A stretch of 64,000 nt of DNA, from NCBI GenBank assembly GCA_030374765.1, contig JARGXX010000117.1, forward strand, positions 558,001-622,000. The letters are read 5' to 3'. This document shows positions 27,759-38,971 of this stretch, in pieces; positions within the stretch are counted from its first letter, which is position 1, and every line of letters begins with the position of its first letter. Position numbers and translations under genes: made by a program. Source of the DNA: Agarophyton chilense. Taxonomy: Eukaryota; Rhodophyta; Florideophyceae; Gracilariales; Gracilariaceae. Under the pieces are notes generated by a model that saw nothing but the letters and a program-made list of their open reading frames with translations, was not told where the DNA came from and searched no databases.

Positions 27759-28883
27759 ATGTCAGAGAAGATGGTGTTCGATGGTGCGATTGGGAGTGAC
27801 GTCAACCACTTCCTGTTCTACTTCGAGAACGTCGCGGAGAAGGATCTTGAGGGAGAGGCCAAGGCCCGAGCGCTAATCAGCTACATGCGCGGGCGAGCCT
27901 TTTCATTCTACTACCGCAAATTCACGGCTGGAGGGACGCTCACGAAAGCGGCCGGCGACTACGAGACTGTCGCCAAGGCCCTTCGTGAGGAGTTTGGTCG
28001 GAAGCTAGAGCTACAGGTTGTCGTGGAGCGTGCGATCAACATGGCCATTGGTAAGGGTGAAGACATGACGAGCTTCATCGAGAAGACCGAGCTGGCGTAC
28101 GACGACGCCGGGTTCACGACGGAGCAGAAGTTCGTGTTCTTGACGCGCGCTGCTGTGCGCGAGGTCAACTTCAAGCAGTTCGTGGTTATGCACAACCCGA
28201 AGGACTTCGATCAGTTGAAGTTCGTGTTGTCTGAGTACGCAGCGTCGATGAACCGCTTCGATTTCGACGATGGTGCTTCTTCAAGGGTTCATCCGAAGCA
28301 AGATGTGCGCTTCGGAGTTGACCGGGTGTTGCGAGGAGAGGTGTCCCGTCTTCAGAAAGCTGAAACGGATCACAAGTTGGATGCCATCACTCGGCAGATG
28401 TCGGAGATGGCGTTGATGATGAAGAGAGGGAGCACTGGCGGTGTACCTCACCATCATAAGAAGCAGTGTAGATACTGCGGCAAGGACGGTCATGATGAAC
28501 ATGATTGTTACAAGAAGGTCAGGGACGCATTGATGTGCACTCACTGCGGGAGACACGGTCACGAAGAGGCAGACTGCTGGGCGAAGCAGCGCGGAGCACC
28601 CCCCGGAAACGGAGCGGGTCGAAACCCTGCTGAGCCTTCGCAAAACGTCCAAGTGATCGTCGAGAAGTCCGAGTTTGAGTCAGATGTTGAAGTGGCCGAA
28701 GAAGAGGGGCGTGTGGCCGCTATCCGTCGCGGACGTGATGGTGAGCCCCTTTTGAAGCAAGTTGATCTGAGGGATGGACAAGGACAGGAGCGCATGAGCA
28801 TAAGGAATCTCACGCTGCCCAGGGACGACCAGACCAAAAGGAAGGAGAAGAAGAAGGCTGCACCCCGCAGGAAGACGGGGTAG
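27759..28883 (+). CDS. gag: Gag polyprotein of the Ty3/gypsy element
   Basis: The 374-residue product forms the retrotransposon particle. Residues ~10-160 are a capsid-like helical region (VNHFLFYFENVAEKDLEGEA). Two CCHC zinc knuckles follow from about residue 237: CRYCGKDGHDEHDC and CTHCGRHGHEEADC, which bind RNA. The C-terminus is basic (KRKEKKKAAPRRKTG). It ends with TAG at 28881-28883, and the frame continues open directly into pol. Confidence 0.9.
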   Translation: MSEKMVFDGAIGSDVNHFLFYFENVAEKDLEGEAKARALISYMRGRAFSFYYRKFTAGGTLTKAAGDYETVAKALREEFGRKLELQVVVERAINMAIGKGEDMTSFIEKTELAYDDAGFTTEQKFVFLTRAAVREVNFKQFVVMHNPKDFDQLKFVLSEYAASMNRFDFDDGASSRVHPKQDVRFGVDRVLRGEVSRLQKAETDHKLDAITRQMSEMALMMKRGSTGGVPHHHKKQCRYCGKDGHDEHDCYKKVRDALMCTHCGRHGHEEADCWAKQRGAPPGNGAGRNPAEPSQNVQVIVEKSEFESDVEVAEEEGRVAAIRRGRDGEPLLKQVDLRDGQGQERMSIRNLTLPRDDQTKRKEKKKAAPRRKTG

Positions 28884-31800
28884 GCCTCCGTACTAAAGAC
28901 TCTTACCGCTTGCGTGGAAGAGTACGACGTGGTGTCGAAGATCGCTCAGGCCAACGCAGGGATCTCAATTGGACAACTCCTTCGCGGTGATATCCGTGAG
29001 GCGGGAGCAAAAGCCAAGAAGATCTTTGGTCGCCAGATGGTCAAGGGAGTCGTGGCAGCTGCTGATGAAGCTTATGAGCCGTACCACTCCGACTCGGAGG
29101 AGGTTGAGGACGATAAGCGACTGAAGCTCGTCGAAGCCCGCGTCTATGGATCTAGTGTCCGCGTGTTGTTTGACTCTGGCGCCGTGCCGAACGTCATGTC
29201 TGATCGCCTGAAAGAAAAGCTGAACCTTCCGGTGAAAGAAACCAGGCGCCGCGTCACGCTCGCAGATGGGAAAGAGGCCAACGTCGTCGGTGAACTGAAG
29301 AAAGTCCCGATCAAGTTCGGAGTTGTTTCGACCCGGCTGGACTTTCTCGTCGTTGAGAAGTCGCCCTTCCACATGATCATCGGTCGTCCATCGATGAGGC
29401 GGATGAGGACGAAGCTGGACTTCGAGCATGACACCTTGACGTTGACCCATGGCGGGAACGAAGTGAAGCTGCCCATGGAGAGTGAAGGCGTCGAACAGCT
29501 GGGTTTCCTGAGCAACGAGTTCACTTCTGACGACGACATAGACTGGGCGGAAGGTGACGATGACAGTGATTCGTCAGCCACTGAACCTGACGGTCTGGTG
29601 CTGTGTCTCAATGAAGAGACAGGCGAGACCCGCCAGCTTGCTGAGACCGAGGAAGAGGCTGTGCAGAATGCCGTATCCCATCTCGACGAGCAGGATCAGA
29701 CCGCTGTCCGGAGCGCTTTGTTCAATGGAGGATCTATTGTCGCCTGGAGTCTGGAGGAGCTGACGCAGTCGAAGGTTCCGTATCGCCACTCGTTCGAGCT
29801 CTCGACTGACAAGCCGATCTATTGTCCGACGAGGAGGCTGCCAGCCAAACACAACGACATCGTCAAGAATGAAATTGACAGGATGCTGAAGGCGGGGATT
29901 ATCCAACATTCGAAGTCCTCGTGGGCTTCGCCGGTGGTCATCGCGACCAAGAGAGACGGCGAGCCACGCTTCTGCATCAACTTCCGCACGTTGAACAAGG
30001 TCATGAAAGCCGAACGCTACCCTGTCCCAAACATAGAGGAATTGTTGGAAGACATGGGCGGGTGTAAGGTTTTCAGCAAGCTTGACATGTTCTCCGGGTA
30101 CTGGCAGTTGATGTTGGCCGAAGAGATGCGAGAGAAGACAGCCTTCAGGTGCAAGTACGGTTCGTTCGAGTTCGTCGTGATGCCATTTGAACTGATGAAT
30201 GCCCCGGCCACGTTCCAAAGGATGGCGAACGAACTGTTCGAAGACATGCCCTTCGTGTCGGTCTACGTCGACGACGTAGTCATCAAGTCGAAGACGATGC
30301 GCGCACATATGCTCCACTTGGCGGAGGTATGCGAAAGGCTCCGCCAGAACAACTTGAAGCTGAAGTTAAGCAAGTGCTACTTCGCTGTGCCCAACGTGGA
30401 GGTGCTCGGCCACATCGTCAACGAAGACGGTGTCCACACTGATCCAGAGAAGGTGAAGCAGATTGTCGAAGCCCAGGCGCCAAAGAGTCGCAAAGCGCTG
30501 AGGTCCTTCCTTGGCCTTGCCTCCTTCTACCGTCGCTTCATCAAGAACTTCTCCAAGATCGCAGCCCCCTTGCACGAGTTGACCGCGACCAATGTGACCT
30601 TCAAGTGGAACGACGACGCAGAGATGTCGTTCCAGAAGCTGAAGGAGGTGATGACCTCTCCCCCGGTTTTGTGCTTCCCAGACCTTGAGAAGGTCTTCGA
30701 GGTTCACACTGATGCTTCGCTTCATGCTCTTGGTGCAGTGCTGTCGCAGAAGGACGGAGAGGGCAAGCTGCATCCAATCCACTACGCCAGCCGAGTGCTG
30801 AGCGACACGGAGCGTCGGTACAGTACCTTCGAGAGAGAAGCCTTGGCAGTCGTGTTCGCGTTGAAGAAGTTCAGACACTTCTTGCTCAACGGGCCCTTCG
30901 TTGTCCATAGCGATCACCAAGCGCTTCGGAACGCCTTCACGAAGAAGGACGTTCACGGCAGGTTGTCGTGCTGGTTGAACCTCATGGCGGAGTATGAATT
31001 TGAGATTCGCCATGTCGCTGGGAACGCCAACGCAGTTGCTGACTTCCTCTCGAGGCCGCAGTATGGAGCCGACGCATATGGGGATGATGACGACGATGAC
31101 GCTGAAGTTGAAGCCGAGCCGAGGATCGAGAACTTCTTCGAGACGGAGGCCGTGACGGAGATCTGGGCGGTTCTCGGAGAAGGACCGACGGGAGGATACG
31201 AGCCGACTCTTGAAGCTGTGAGGCAGTACTTGATCAGCTTCAATGGAGTCTCCGTCCCAGTCCGTATCCGCAGGCAGGCCAAGTCGTACGTCGCCGTGCA
31301 AGACATCCTCTTGAAGCAAACGAAGAACGGGCTGAAGGTTGTTCCCAGGCTGGATGAGCGGACCGATGTCATCAAGGCCATGCACGACGACCACGGCCAC
31401 TGGGCGAAGAAGTCAACGACGGACTTCGTCCAGCAGAGGTTCTGGTGGCCGGGGATGAGTCGACATGTGGGTGACTTCGTCGCGTCCTGTGCTTGTCGAG
31501 TGGCTGGACCGGTGAGCGTGTACCGCAGCACGATGAAGCAACCAGTGTCAGGGTTGTTTGACACATGGTCCATCGACTTCGCAGGCCCACTGCCGCGTAC
31601 GTGCTGTGGGAACAAGTACTTCTGCGTCGCAGTCAAACACTTGACCGGATGGCCGGTGGCAATGCCCACCAGAGACCAGACGACGGAGGCAGCGCTCCAC
31701 ATCTTCGAAAGCGAGATCGTCGATGTGTTCGGGGTACCGAGGTGCGTGGTGTCCGACAACGGTCCGGCGTTCAAGTCAGCCGGATGGAAGAAGGGACTGA

Positions 31801-32393
31801 GGAAGGCTGGGTCGCAGTGGAAGCCGATCGCGACGTACATGCCTCAGGCCAATGGCCGCGCGGAGAGGATGGTACACACCGTGAAGCACGCCTTGTGCCG
31901 GATGCTTGTGGTGCAGGGTGGACATTGGGACGAGAAGCTGTCGGTTGTGCTGAACTCCTATCGCATGCGCAAGTCGGGGAAGGACAACAGGTCTCCGTTC
32001 TTTCTCATGTTCGGTGTCGACGGCAGGAGCCAGCCGGAAGCAAGGGCAACTAGGGCTCTTGGCCTTGATGCGAGTGGCGAGCCGACCTTGTCAGCAGGCA
32101 CGAGAGACGTGCAGCTGCTTGCTCTTCAGGGCCCACGGGCCTCGCGGATTGTTGAGAGGGGAGACCGTCCGGTCGTGCAGCAGTTCAGTGTCGACCAGGC
32201 CGTGATGATGTTGAAGCCGAGGTACGAGACCTTGTCCGCCATGACACCCAAGTGGATGGGACCGCTCTGGGTTGTGAAGACCCAGCATCCCCGCTACTGG
32301 CTGCGGGATGCCAGGGACAAGCGGTCCAGGAATGGTGTGCACGTGCGCAGGCTGAAGGCCTATCGCGAACGTGACGCCTCCCCGCTGCAGTGA
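28884..32393 (+). CDS. pol: Pol polyprotein (protease, RT, RNase H, integrase) of the Ty3/gypsy element
   Basis: It is in frame with gag, directly after the UAG, and has no ATG near its start, so expression by stop-codon readthrough is likely; about 1169 residues follow the UAG. Domains: aspartic protease with VLFDSGAVPNVMS (Asp-Ser-Gly) and MIIGRPSMR; reverse transcriptase with FSKLDMFSGYWQL and the catalytic VYVDDVVIKSK; RNase H with VHTDASLHALGAVLS and FEREALAVV; integrase with the zinc-binding HGHWAKKST...CACRV and the catalytic Asp, Asp, Glu in SIDFAGPLP, VSDNGPAFK and ANGRAERMVHTVK. It ends with a short basic tail, not a chromodomain. The segment FELMNAPATFQRM has FEL in place of the usual FGL. 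Confidence 0.93.
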   Translation, partial: ASVLKTLTACVEEYDVVSKIAQANAGISIGQLLRGDIREAGAKAKKIFGRQMVKGVVAAADEAYEPYHSDSEEVEDDKRLKLVEARVYGSSVRVLFDSGAVPNVMSDRLKEKLNLPVKETRRRVTLADGKEANVVGELKKVPIKFGVVSTRLDFLVVEKSPFHMIIGRPSMRRMRTKLDFEHDTLTLTHGGNEVKLPMESEGVEQLGFLSNEFTSDDDIDWAEGDDDSDSSATEPDGLVLCLNEETGETRQLAETEEEAVQNAVSHLDEQDQTAVRSALFNGGSIVAWSLEELTQSKVPYRHSFELSTDKPIYCPTRRLPAKHNDIVKNEIDRMLKAGIIQHSKSSWASPVVIATKRDGEPRFCINFRTLNKVMKAERYPVPNIEELLEDMGGCKVFSKLDMFSGYWQLMLAEEMREKTAFRCKYGSFEFVVMPFELMNAPATFQRMANELFEDMPFVSVYVDDVVIKSKTMRAHMLHLAEVCERLRQNNLKLKLSKCYFAVPNVEVLGHIVNEDGVHTDPEKVKQIVEAQAPKSRKALRSFLGLASFYRRFIKNFSKIAAPLHELTATNVTFKWNDDAEMSFQKLKEVMTSPPVLCFPDLEKVFEVHTDASLHALGAVLSQKDGEGKLHPIHYASRVLSDTERRYSTFEREALAVVFALKKFRHFLLNGPFVVHSDHQALRNAFTKKDVHGRLSCWLNLMAEYEFEIRHVAGNANAVADFLSRPQYGADAYGDDDDDDAEVEAEPRIENFFETEAVTEIWAVLGEGPTGGYEPTLEAVRQYLISFNGVSVPVRIRRQAKSYVAVQDILLKQTKNGLKVVPRLDERTDVIKAMHDDHGHWAKKSTTDFVQQRFWWPGMSRHVGDFVASCACRVAGPVSVYRSTMKQPVSGLFDTWSIDFAGPLPRTCCGNKYFCVAVKHLTGWPVAMPTRDQTTEAALHIFESEIVDVFGVPRCVVSDNGPAFKSAGWKKGLRKAGSQWKPIATYMPQANGRAERMVHTVKHALCRMLVVQGGHWDEKLSVVLNSYRMRKSGKDNRSPFFLMFGVDGRSQPEARATRALGLDASGEPTLSAGTRDVQLLALQGPRASRIVERGDRPVVQQFSVDQAVMMLKPRYETLSAMTPKWMGPLWVVKTQHPRYWLRDARDKRSRNGVHVRRLKAYRERDASPLQ

Positions 32394-33851
32394 CGAGCAA
32401 GCTTTGCTCGCAGGGTTGGGCCGACGTATGAGATGTCGTCGGCCCAGAAGCCCCGCCAGGGATACGCAACGCCGTGGTGGTGAGCTTGGACTTGTGCTTG
32501 TCGCTTGGGAGCTTCGTCTTGGTCTTGATCAAGATGAAGAAGACAACGACCGGGTTACAGATCCGGGAGAGGTATAGTGGACTACGTCTGCTTTGTCCGC
32601 ACCGCGCTCGTCGCCATGCGGCGACGGGGGTACGTCCGGGAGACACGCAGAGTACGACACCTGCTTTGGATCTGAACCGCTGGTCGCTGTCACCCTTGGA
32701 TACTCGAGGCTGAGGCTGATGGCTGAAGCCTTATGTAACTCGAAGTTGACGTTGGTTGGAGATGAACGATGAGCGCACGCACGCGAGATGACAGGACGGA
32801 GCGCGCCGTTGACATCATGACGAGCAAGATGCGTGGCCGGTGAGATGCGCCGAGGCGCCTCGTGCGTCCGAGTTGCCGCCCTCCCGTGTCGAGTGAGACA
32901 TGAACGTCACGAGCGAGCGCGTTGGAGATGAAGGAGAGGGGTGTCTTGCGCAGCGCGCGGTTGCTCCATCGACCGTGGGGGTAGCATCGCCCGCGCGGGG
33001 CACACCGACATTAACGAAGGTGGTCCGGCGAAGGCGACACGCGCGCAACTGTCGACAGAACAACAGCGCGCGACTTGGAAGCGAATGCGACGCGAGGCCA
33101 TCCCGGCGAGGATTGCATGCGCGCGAATGCGAGGCCTTCTCGGCCAACGTTGATGGCATGGACGACGCGCCAGGCAAGGAGAACGCAATGCCGGCGCGCA
33201 CGGGATGGTTGACGATGATGCGACGACGGCGCGTGCGCTGCAAGGCGCGAACCGGGGTTGCAAGCGTTGCGAACCGCTCGGAGTGCGCGCGCGAACGGAT
33301 GAGGGCGCCGGGGTTGCAACATGCGAACCGCTCGGCGAGAGTGTGGCGTGATGATAGCGTGCGTGGTCCGGGTTTGTGACTGTTGCGGTTGAGCGCGGCG
33401 CGCATGCGTTGGCGGATGATGAGAGTGATGGTCTGCTGTGCGCGCGGAGCCCCGACAGTTATGTGCACTGTCAGCGAGACCCGCGGCGCCAGGTGGCAAT
33501 TTGTGCATTTCGGGATTTTAAGTGAAGTTTCAACTATCAAGGTTCTACACGTGGCAAAAGGTATAATTTTACAGCAGGACGAGCCCGACACACAAGTGCA
33601 TCTGAAAAGTGGACCCGATGCTCCTCTGCCTACGGGGAGGTCAATCCCCGACGGCCCCGAAGGACCGCCCCGGAGGAGCTAAACCGGTAACGGGAACCGA
33701 AGTCCACGCGCACAGGGGGCCAACCGTGCACCCGGAGAAGATTTTGACCTGGCAGATGGATGGCGCACGGGGTATTTATACTAGACCCCGAACCGCCTCC
33801 GCCGGCGACGACGACGGCGGCGTGGGCGCGCCGATTGGTGGTTGGGCCGGA
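32394..33851. other. Long G+C-rich 3' region of the Ty3/gypsy element without recognised genes
   Basis: About 1.46 kb between the pol stop and the 3' LTR. Open frames on both strands (for example 32815-33591 minus) are Arg/Ala/Pro-rich and look like translated G+C-rich DNA. A degenerate tandem repeat is present: CCGGGGTTGCAA followed by TGCGAACCGCTCGG occurs at 33252-33281 and 33308-33335. A short hairpin CGAGCAA/TTGCTCG starts just after the stop. No good polypurine tract was found next to the 3' LTR. Confidence 0.5.
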
Positions 33852-34041
33852 TGTCGTGGCCACATATGCCACGTGTTTAGGGTTACACCGTCGTCGCCAC
33901 TGCCGACCGCTGCGTCACCCAGTTCGATTCCGAGGTGCGCGGGTCTTGGCGCTGCGCACGGTGCACTAATAATGACCCATTCGGGGTCCGCCCTAAAGAA
34001 AAGGAGGTAGCATCGCCTTCCCGACATTTCTAGCCCTCACA
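33852..34041 (+). repeat. 3' LTR of the Ty3/gypsy element
   Basis: 190 bp, identical to the 5' LTR except for A instead of G in CACCC(A)GTTCG and G instead of A in AAAAG(G)AGG. The first change breaks the B-box match that the 5' LTR carries. Confidence 0.95.
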
Positions 34042-34046
34042 GGCGC
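34042..34046. repeat. Target-site duplication GGCGC, right copy
   Basis: Directly follows the 3' LTR and matches 27506-27510. Confidence 0.9.
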
Positions 34047-35725
34047 CATCTTTGGTGTGACGCTGTGGGCTTGACGTTACAGTAAACTTCGGCGTAAAAA
34101 GCCTTTTCCGTTACTGAATGGCCTAGGTAGATGAAATGAGATATAAATATTTTGAAATAATCTTCTTAAACTTCTTAAACCAACGCAACTAAAGACTTAT
34201 GTCAATAGTCACTAGGGGTCGGACACCCTGGCTTCCGGTCAGACACTCCGGATTTGTAACGACTTCTTCAACCTTCCCGATTCCGCGTTATCTAGAAGCG
34301 GGCGTGTATAATCCCTACAAGGCTTCCCGAGAAGAAGTAATAAAAAAAAGATATGTTTTCACTCTATACTCGAAGCTGGCCTTTTGCGGGAAAATTTACG
34401 CGGCACCACTTGCTGCAGCTTCCCGTCTAATACTAGATCTCAGATCGCTACCAATTCTTTACGACCGTCACAGGTTTTTCACTCTGTGGGAGCTTTCTAG
34501 ACAGACTCAGTACCGTTGGTATACACAGATCGTCTCCCGTCCACGCCAAGGGCGCTTCAACCGGTGCAGTGAGCTGACAGGGGGTGCTCCATTCAGCGGT
34601 TAACGCCTCACTGGACCCCTGTACTGCGTCAAACGCCTCACAGATATTTTATAAAGTATGAGGTTCCTCTTCCAGCGTCAGTCGCCTCACTGGACCCCAG
34701 GCGGCAAACTCCTCACCTTTTTATAAAGTTGAAAGTCTCGAAGCCAAAGGAAAATAATGTTCTTGGACATTAAAAATGTTGGTTGAAGTGGTCCGAGAGA
34801 GAACTCGGAGACTTCATAGCGCTTTTTATAGAGATCTAGAATCTCTAAAACGGAGCTGAAACGCTCTACTAGTCGATACTTACTACTATGTACTTCAAGG
34901 TTACTCTAATCGCTTCTACCAGCGTTCAAAGCAGCACACTAACCAATACAATTATAACAAATATATTAATTTTCGTAATGCGCCATTATGGATTTCCACG
35001 CCAGCGGTGAAATATAGAGTGCAGTTCCTGCTGTCACTCTGTAAAAGTATGTTCCAGCAATTCTCGATCACTGTACGCCTTACGGTACCTAAAACAATCC
35101 TGTGCTTTATTGAACGTAAAACAGAGCTCACGCAAACCTGACGGACACATCCGGCGCCGTGGCCCGAGAAACACTCCAATCACGACACATCCGAAACACA
35201 GTTTTCCACCTCTCTCCAACCTCTTTGGCACATTTCATCCCCGCAACACCACATCAATCTTCTTCCTGAGGGTCTATCTAAACAGCCGTAAACAAGAACA
35301 TCCGTGAACGTAATAGTTTACATTTTTCAAAAAAGGTAGATGTTTCTTATCGCTAGGCTTTTCGAACCGGTCTATTATTGCAGGCAATCTTACTCCGCTA
35401 CTATGCACGGTCTTGAACCTTTCAAAAATTTCAAAAGTTGTGCAGGAAATCTGAAACAAACCTGCCCTCATTACAGTATGTATAAACTGCTGCCGCCGCT
35501 CCCCAGCCTGTTCAGCCACCACGTACGACGGTACTTGGGCACATTGATCCGCTCTACTTATCTTTCGAACACATCTACTCGTAACTAAATATCAAAAAAC
35601 CGGCACCTCTCTTTTTTCCCAACTATTCGCTGGGTTTATGTCTTTCGAATCTGTTCCAACGTCTCTCGCAAATATTTATCCCATTTTGCAGAGTATTTTT
35701 TAGCTCCCATCGCAGGGCCAACATT
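34047..35725. other. Non-genic region with a short tandem duplication
   Basis: About 1.7 kb with no recognised coding region; a 134-codon open frame at 34199-34603 has no familiar motif. A 79-bp-spaced degenerate duplication is present at 34604-34735. The rest is AT-rich and may be decayed transposon DNA. Confidence 0.45.
34604..34735. repeat. Degenerate tandem duplication, period about 79 bp
   Basis: CGCCTCACTGGACCCC occurs identically at 34604-34619 and 34683-34698. Each copy is followed by a CAAAC(G/T)CCTCAC-like block and then by TTTTATAAAGT. The TATA-like segment in each copy could be part of a promoter or of a decayed LTR. Confidence 0.6.
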
Positions 35726-36715
35726 TTGAGCACTGTGACCCAAATATGCGCAATCACCAGCAAAGCCAAAAGAACCTTAACCAAATCGTTCACATCCCCC
35801 GCAATTGCCCGCAAGAACCTTACGTTTGAGTCCGTCACGAAATACTTAAGTCGAAAATCATTCAAGGAGATCTATCGAATATCTCTTAAGTCTTTTTATC
35901 GTCTTTTTGATCAATTGAATTCATTTCTATACAAGAAAATAAAGATGGGAAGACATTTCGGTCGTCCAACGATTGATCTCAAAATAAGACAAGCAATTAC
36001 GCTTCGAATGCTCGCTGGTGGGGAAGTCTTCGATATCTATCAATTGTATGGGACACATAAGTCAACCGTGTAGTACATTTTCGACGAGACTTGTGAAGCG
36101 TTGTACGAAGCTCTTCACGTTCCGGGTTTGCCCTCCAGTTTTGATGATCTTCATAAGCTTCCGCCTGGATTTAAAACATCTTTTATACCTACAAGCCCGT
36201 TCACTGGTTGTATTGGAGCAATCAATGGGATCCTAATACAGATAAAGCCTCCGAAAAATGCTGCGAAATATTGGTGCAGTTAAGGGTTTTATGCACTACC
36301 TGTACAGGCTGTTGTGGACTAACTATCGCTTTTTGTTCTTTTCGGCACGATGTGTGGGCTCAACCCATGATGCCTTGGCATATGCCTCCTCATCACTGTC
36401 GAACTATTTGAGAAGCTTGGGACTCCGGGTAGAGTGTTTTATTGTTAATGATGAGGCATATGTGTGTACAGATAGTTTGATGACTCCATTTCCAGCATCC
36501 CAAGTTCGAACGTGGTACGAAGATGGCTACAAGTTTTTCATATCGTCTTTGCCGATGCAACTGGAGAAAGCATTAGGTGTATTGCGGCAGGCCTTCCGCC
36601 ACATTAGAACCGAGAACTTATTTGCTATCCATCCATTGCCTCTCCGAAAATATCATCGCATAAAAAAACTGGGGTACACTCTCTGCCCCCTCCCGCCACT
36701 TGCCTCAGCTAGGTG
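35726..36715 (+). pseudogene. Harbinger/PIF (HARBI1-like) DDE transposase relic
   Basis: The translation shows PIF/Harbinger nuclease segments in order: MGRHFGRPTIDLKIRQAITL; PFTGCIGAINGILIQIKPPK; YRFLFFSARCVGSTHDALAY; NDEAYVCTDSLMTPFPASQ; LEKALGVLRQAFRHI. The frame is broken by TAG at 36071-36073 and TAA at 36281-36283 and by a frameshift near 36318-36321. The first catalytic aspartate, normally in the motif GAIDG, is Asn here (codon 36224-36226). The second Asp and the Glu regions remain. It cannot encode an active transposase. Terminal inverted repeats were not identified. Confidence 0.85.
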
Positions 36716-38971
36716 AATCCTCTCCACCTCCCCATTCGTTTTTCCTATCCTCTAAACTTTCCATCGCTCCTACCTCCTGCTCCTCCCCCACAACACTCTC
36801 CGATTCCCTCTCCCCATTCCTTTCACTAGCAATCTTTCTTTTCACTCTCTGTCCCAAATCTACAGCATTTATCACTGCCTCTTCCCCACCCTCCTTTCAT
36901 TCCCTCCATCCCCCTTCGAGCCTTCCACTATTCGTAAACAATACTTCTTCCCAATCTCCTCTTCTTCTGTTTACTCCATTTCACCCCACTTGTCCCTCTG
37001 CAGTCCCTTCAAAGCCCTCTCTAGCTGCGAAAGACGACTCTTCAACTGGCGCTCTCTCTCCCTGACCTTCTTGGTCACCTTCATCAGATGCTGCTCCCGT
37101 TTCCGTTCTCGCTCTTTCATTACTTTCGAATCACGCATAGTGCTTTCTTCAAGAGGGCCATCATGTTCCTTGATCGCCCTCATCTCCCTTACAAGACGCT
37201 CGCCCAGCTTTTGTTCTGGCCCCTACGCCCCTCTTAACTGCTCCGTATCTTCTCTCATACTATTTCAAAAACTTCTCAATAGCACAGAATAAGATGAAGT
37301 GACCCCCGGACGAAGAGTTGCATTTTTCGTTGCAGCTGTTTTCTCCATGTAGCCTTCATACAACCGGTTATGATTGGTATTCGGTTTGTTCTGAGCACAC
37401 CGTGTGTTGTAAGGAGGTTCCCTTAGAAGAAGCTGTGCGTCCTCCAGAGTTACACTGCTTTCTGTTTCTAAAGATTCGTGGGTTACCTCCAAGTTATTCT
37501 GGTCACAATGATACATGGCACAGTAAGAGTTCTTCATCATTCCCTCAAGATCGTTCATTGCCCTGTGCAGTAGGCTACCCGCAGTCATATGAGGCAGTCG
37601 ATACCAGTCTTCTCGGCATCATACATGATACAAACAGCTTCAGAATCACGATCTTCTACGAATTCCTCTTCATCGGAGCATATTAGATTCATAGGCTTCC
37701 TAGAATTTGTCATAGACGCTGCCGCAGCCCCTCGGGCTTCAATTTCCCTCGAAGATCTCGTGTCCAACGCGGGGCGAAATTCTCGCATTGCATTTTGAAT
37801 GGGCTTCCATTGGCCTACTACCAACCCTTCGAACAGTTCAGAGAACGGGAGGTCACAAAAGTGATTATGATCTATGTTCTTCCGACCTAAATCAGGCTTC
37901 AGCTGCTCAAGAGTCACTCACAGTTTTGGATTTATAGCTCTTAGCGTATACAAACGATCGTGCGTGCAGATGGTCAGAATTTCAGACAGGAACTGCTTAG
38001 CAAGGACTCGGAGATTCTAATCAACCACACTATCAAAACTACCAAGCATTCCAGCCCTTTCTGTTGCAGGCACCATGTCGACCTCTAGTCGTGTGCTTTA
38101 ACCGTGATGGGCTTAGCCAGACGATCGTTTCTCTAAGACCCTGCACATTATTGTGTTACAGTCGAAGATTATATTCGGTTGAACCATATCCTACCCATCA
38201 CCGAACCCCAGCACCCTAGCAAAGATATCACACTCCTATCGAGTCGTTTCCACACCGATACTAGTTCGTTGGCCTGTATACAGGCTAAAGTTCTTCAACA
38301 AATGCAAAACGACCGCTCGTTTTACCCCCTTGGATTCCGTTGTCTTTTTCCCCTTGCCCTTTCCTTCCCCTTCGAGATGTATAGAAGATGGAAAAGATAA
38401 AGCAGGTTAACTAAGCTTGTAGCAGGAACCGCATTCCGGAAGAAAACCTCGGGTTTGCTTTTCACCACCATTATATCTGACCAGAAGAACGATGTCAGAT
38501 AGCATCAAAAAGGGAAATTCTGGCCCGAACGGGAAAGCAACATAAAGAATCTCTTCTTCGTTGATCCTCGTCTTCATCAGTTTTATCTAGTACCAAACAA
38601 ACCACATAGGTTAGCTCCAATAATTTTTTACGCACGATACTGTCTCGTAAGAAAGCGTACGTAAATTCGGATAGCCTCTTCGAATGCACTTTATCCTCCA
38701 AAAACGTCTTAGCTATATCCATTTCTTCATAATGGTCAACGCCGTATTCGACTACAGGGCGGGACTTAGCCTCTCTCGCCCGTTCATAATCCATTCGATT
38801 CTAAGCGTATGCATCGCGCAGTGCAGAAAGAGCATCGGCGTTCTTATTAAAACGGAGTATCTTATCTCCCGATGTTAGTGTTCGTAGCCCGCACCAGGAG
38901 GAGTGGTGGTGGTGTTAACCGTTAAACTCGATGTGCTAAGCGGGGGGAGGGGCTCTGAACTTTGGATTTCC
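36716..38971. other. Unassigned region, pyrimidine-rich then mixed
   Basis: From 36690 to about 37290 the plus strand is strongly pyrimidine-rich; the minus strand there would encode a Lys/Arg/Glu-rich coiled stretch (RERKREQHLMKVTKKVRERE). Further minus-strand frames at 37265-37588, 37585-37917 and 38495-38794 are in different frames and show no domain I know. They could be remains of a second transposon-borne gene, as Harbinger elements carry one, but I cannot support that. Confidence 0.35.

Larger units (their letters stand above)
27511..34041 (+). mobile_element. Nearly intact Ty3/gypsy LTR retrotransposon (6531 bp)
   Basis: Two 190-bp LTRs flanked by a GGCGC duplication enclose a primer-binding site, gag, and pol with the order protease, reverse transcriptase, RNase H, integrase, which defines Ty3/gypsy. 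The two LTRs differ at 2 positions of 190 (98.9% identical), so insertion is recent. Gag and pol share a frame and are separated by one UAG. No chromodomain is visible after the integrase. About 1.46 kb of G+C-rich DNA without convincing coding follows pol. The element interrupts intergenic DNA beside the sulfotransferase-like gene and marks the edge of the gene island. Confidence 0.95.

Noticed and set aside
32815..33591. 258-codon minus-strand open frame in the 3' region of the Ty3/gypsy element
   Set aside because: Arg/Ala/Ser/Pro-rich, no motif, overlapped by equally long plus-strand frames in the same G+C-rich DNA.
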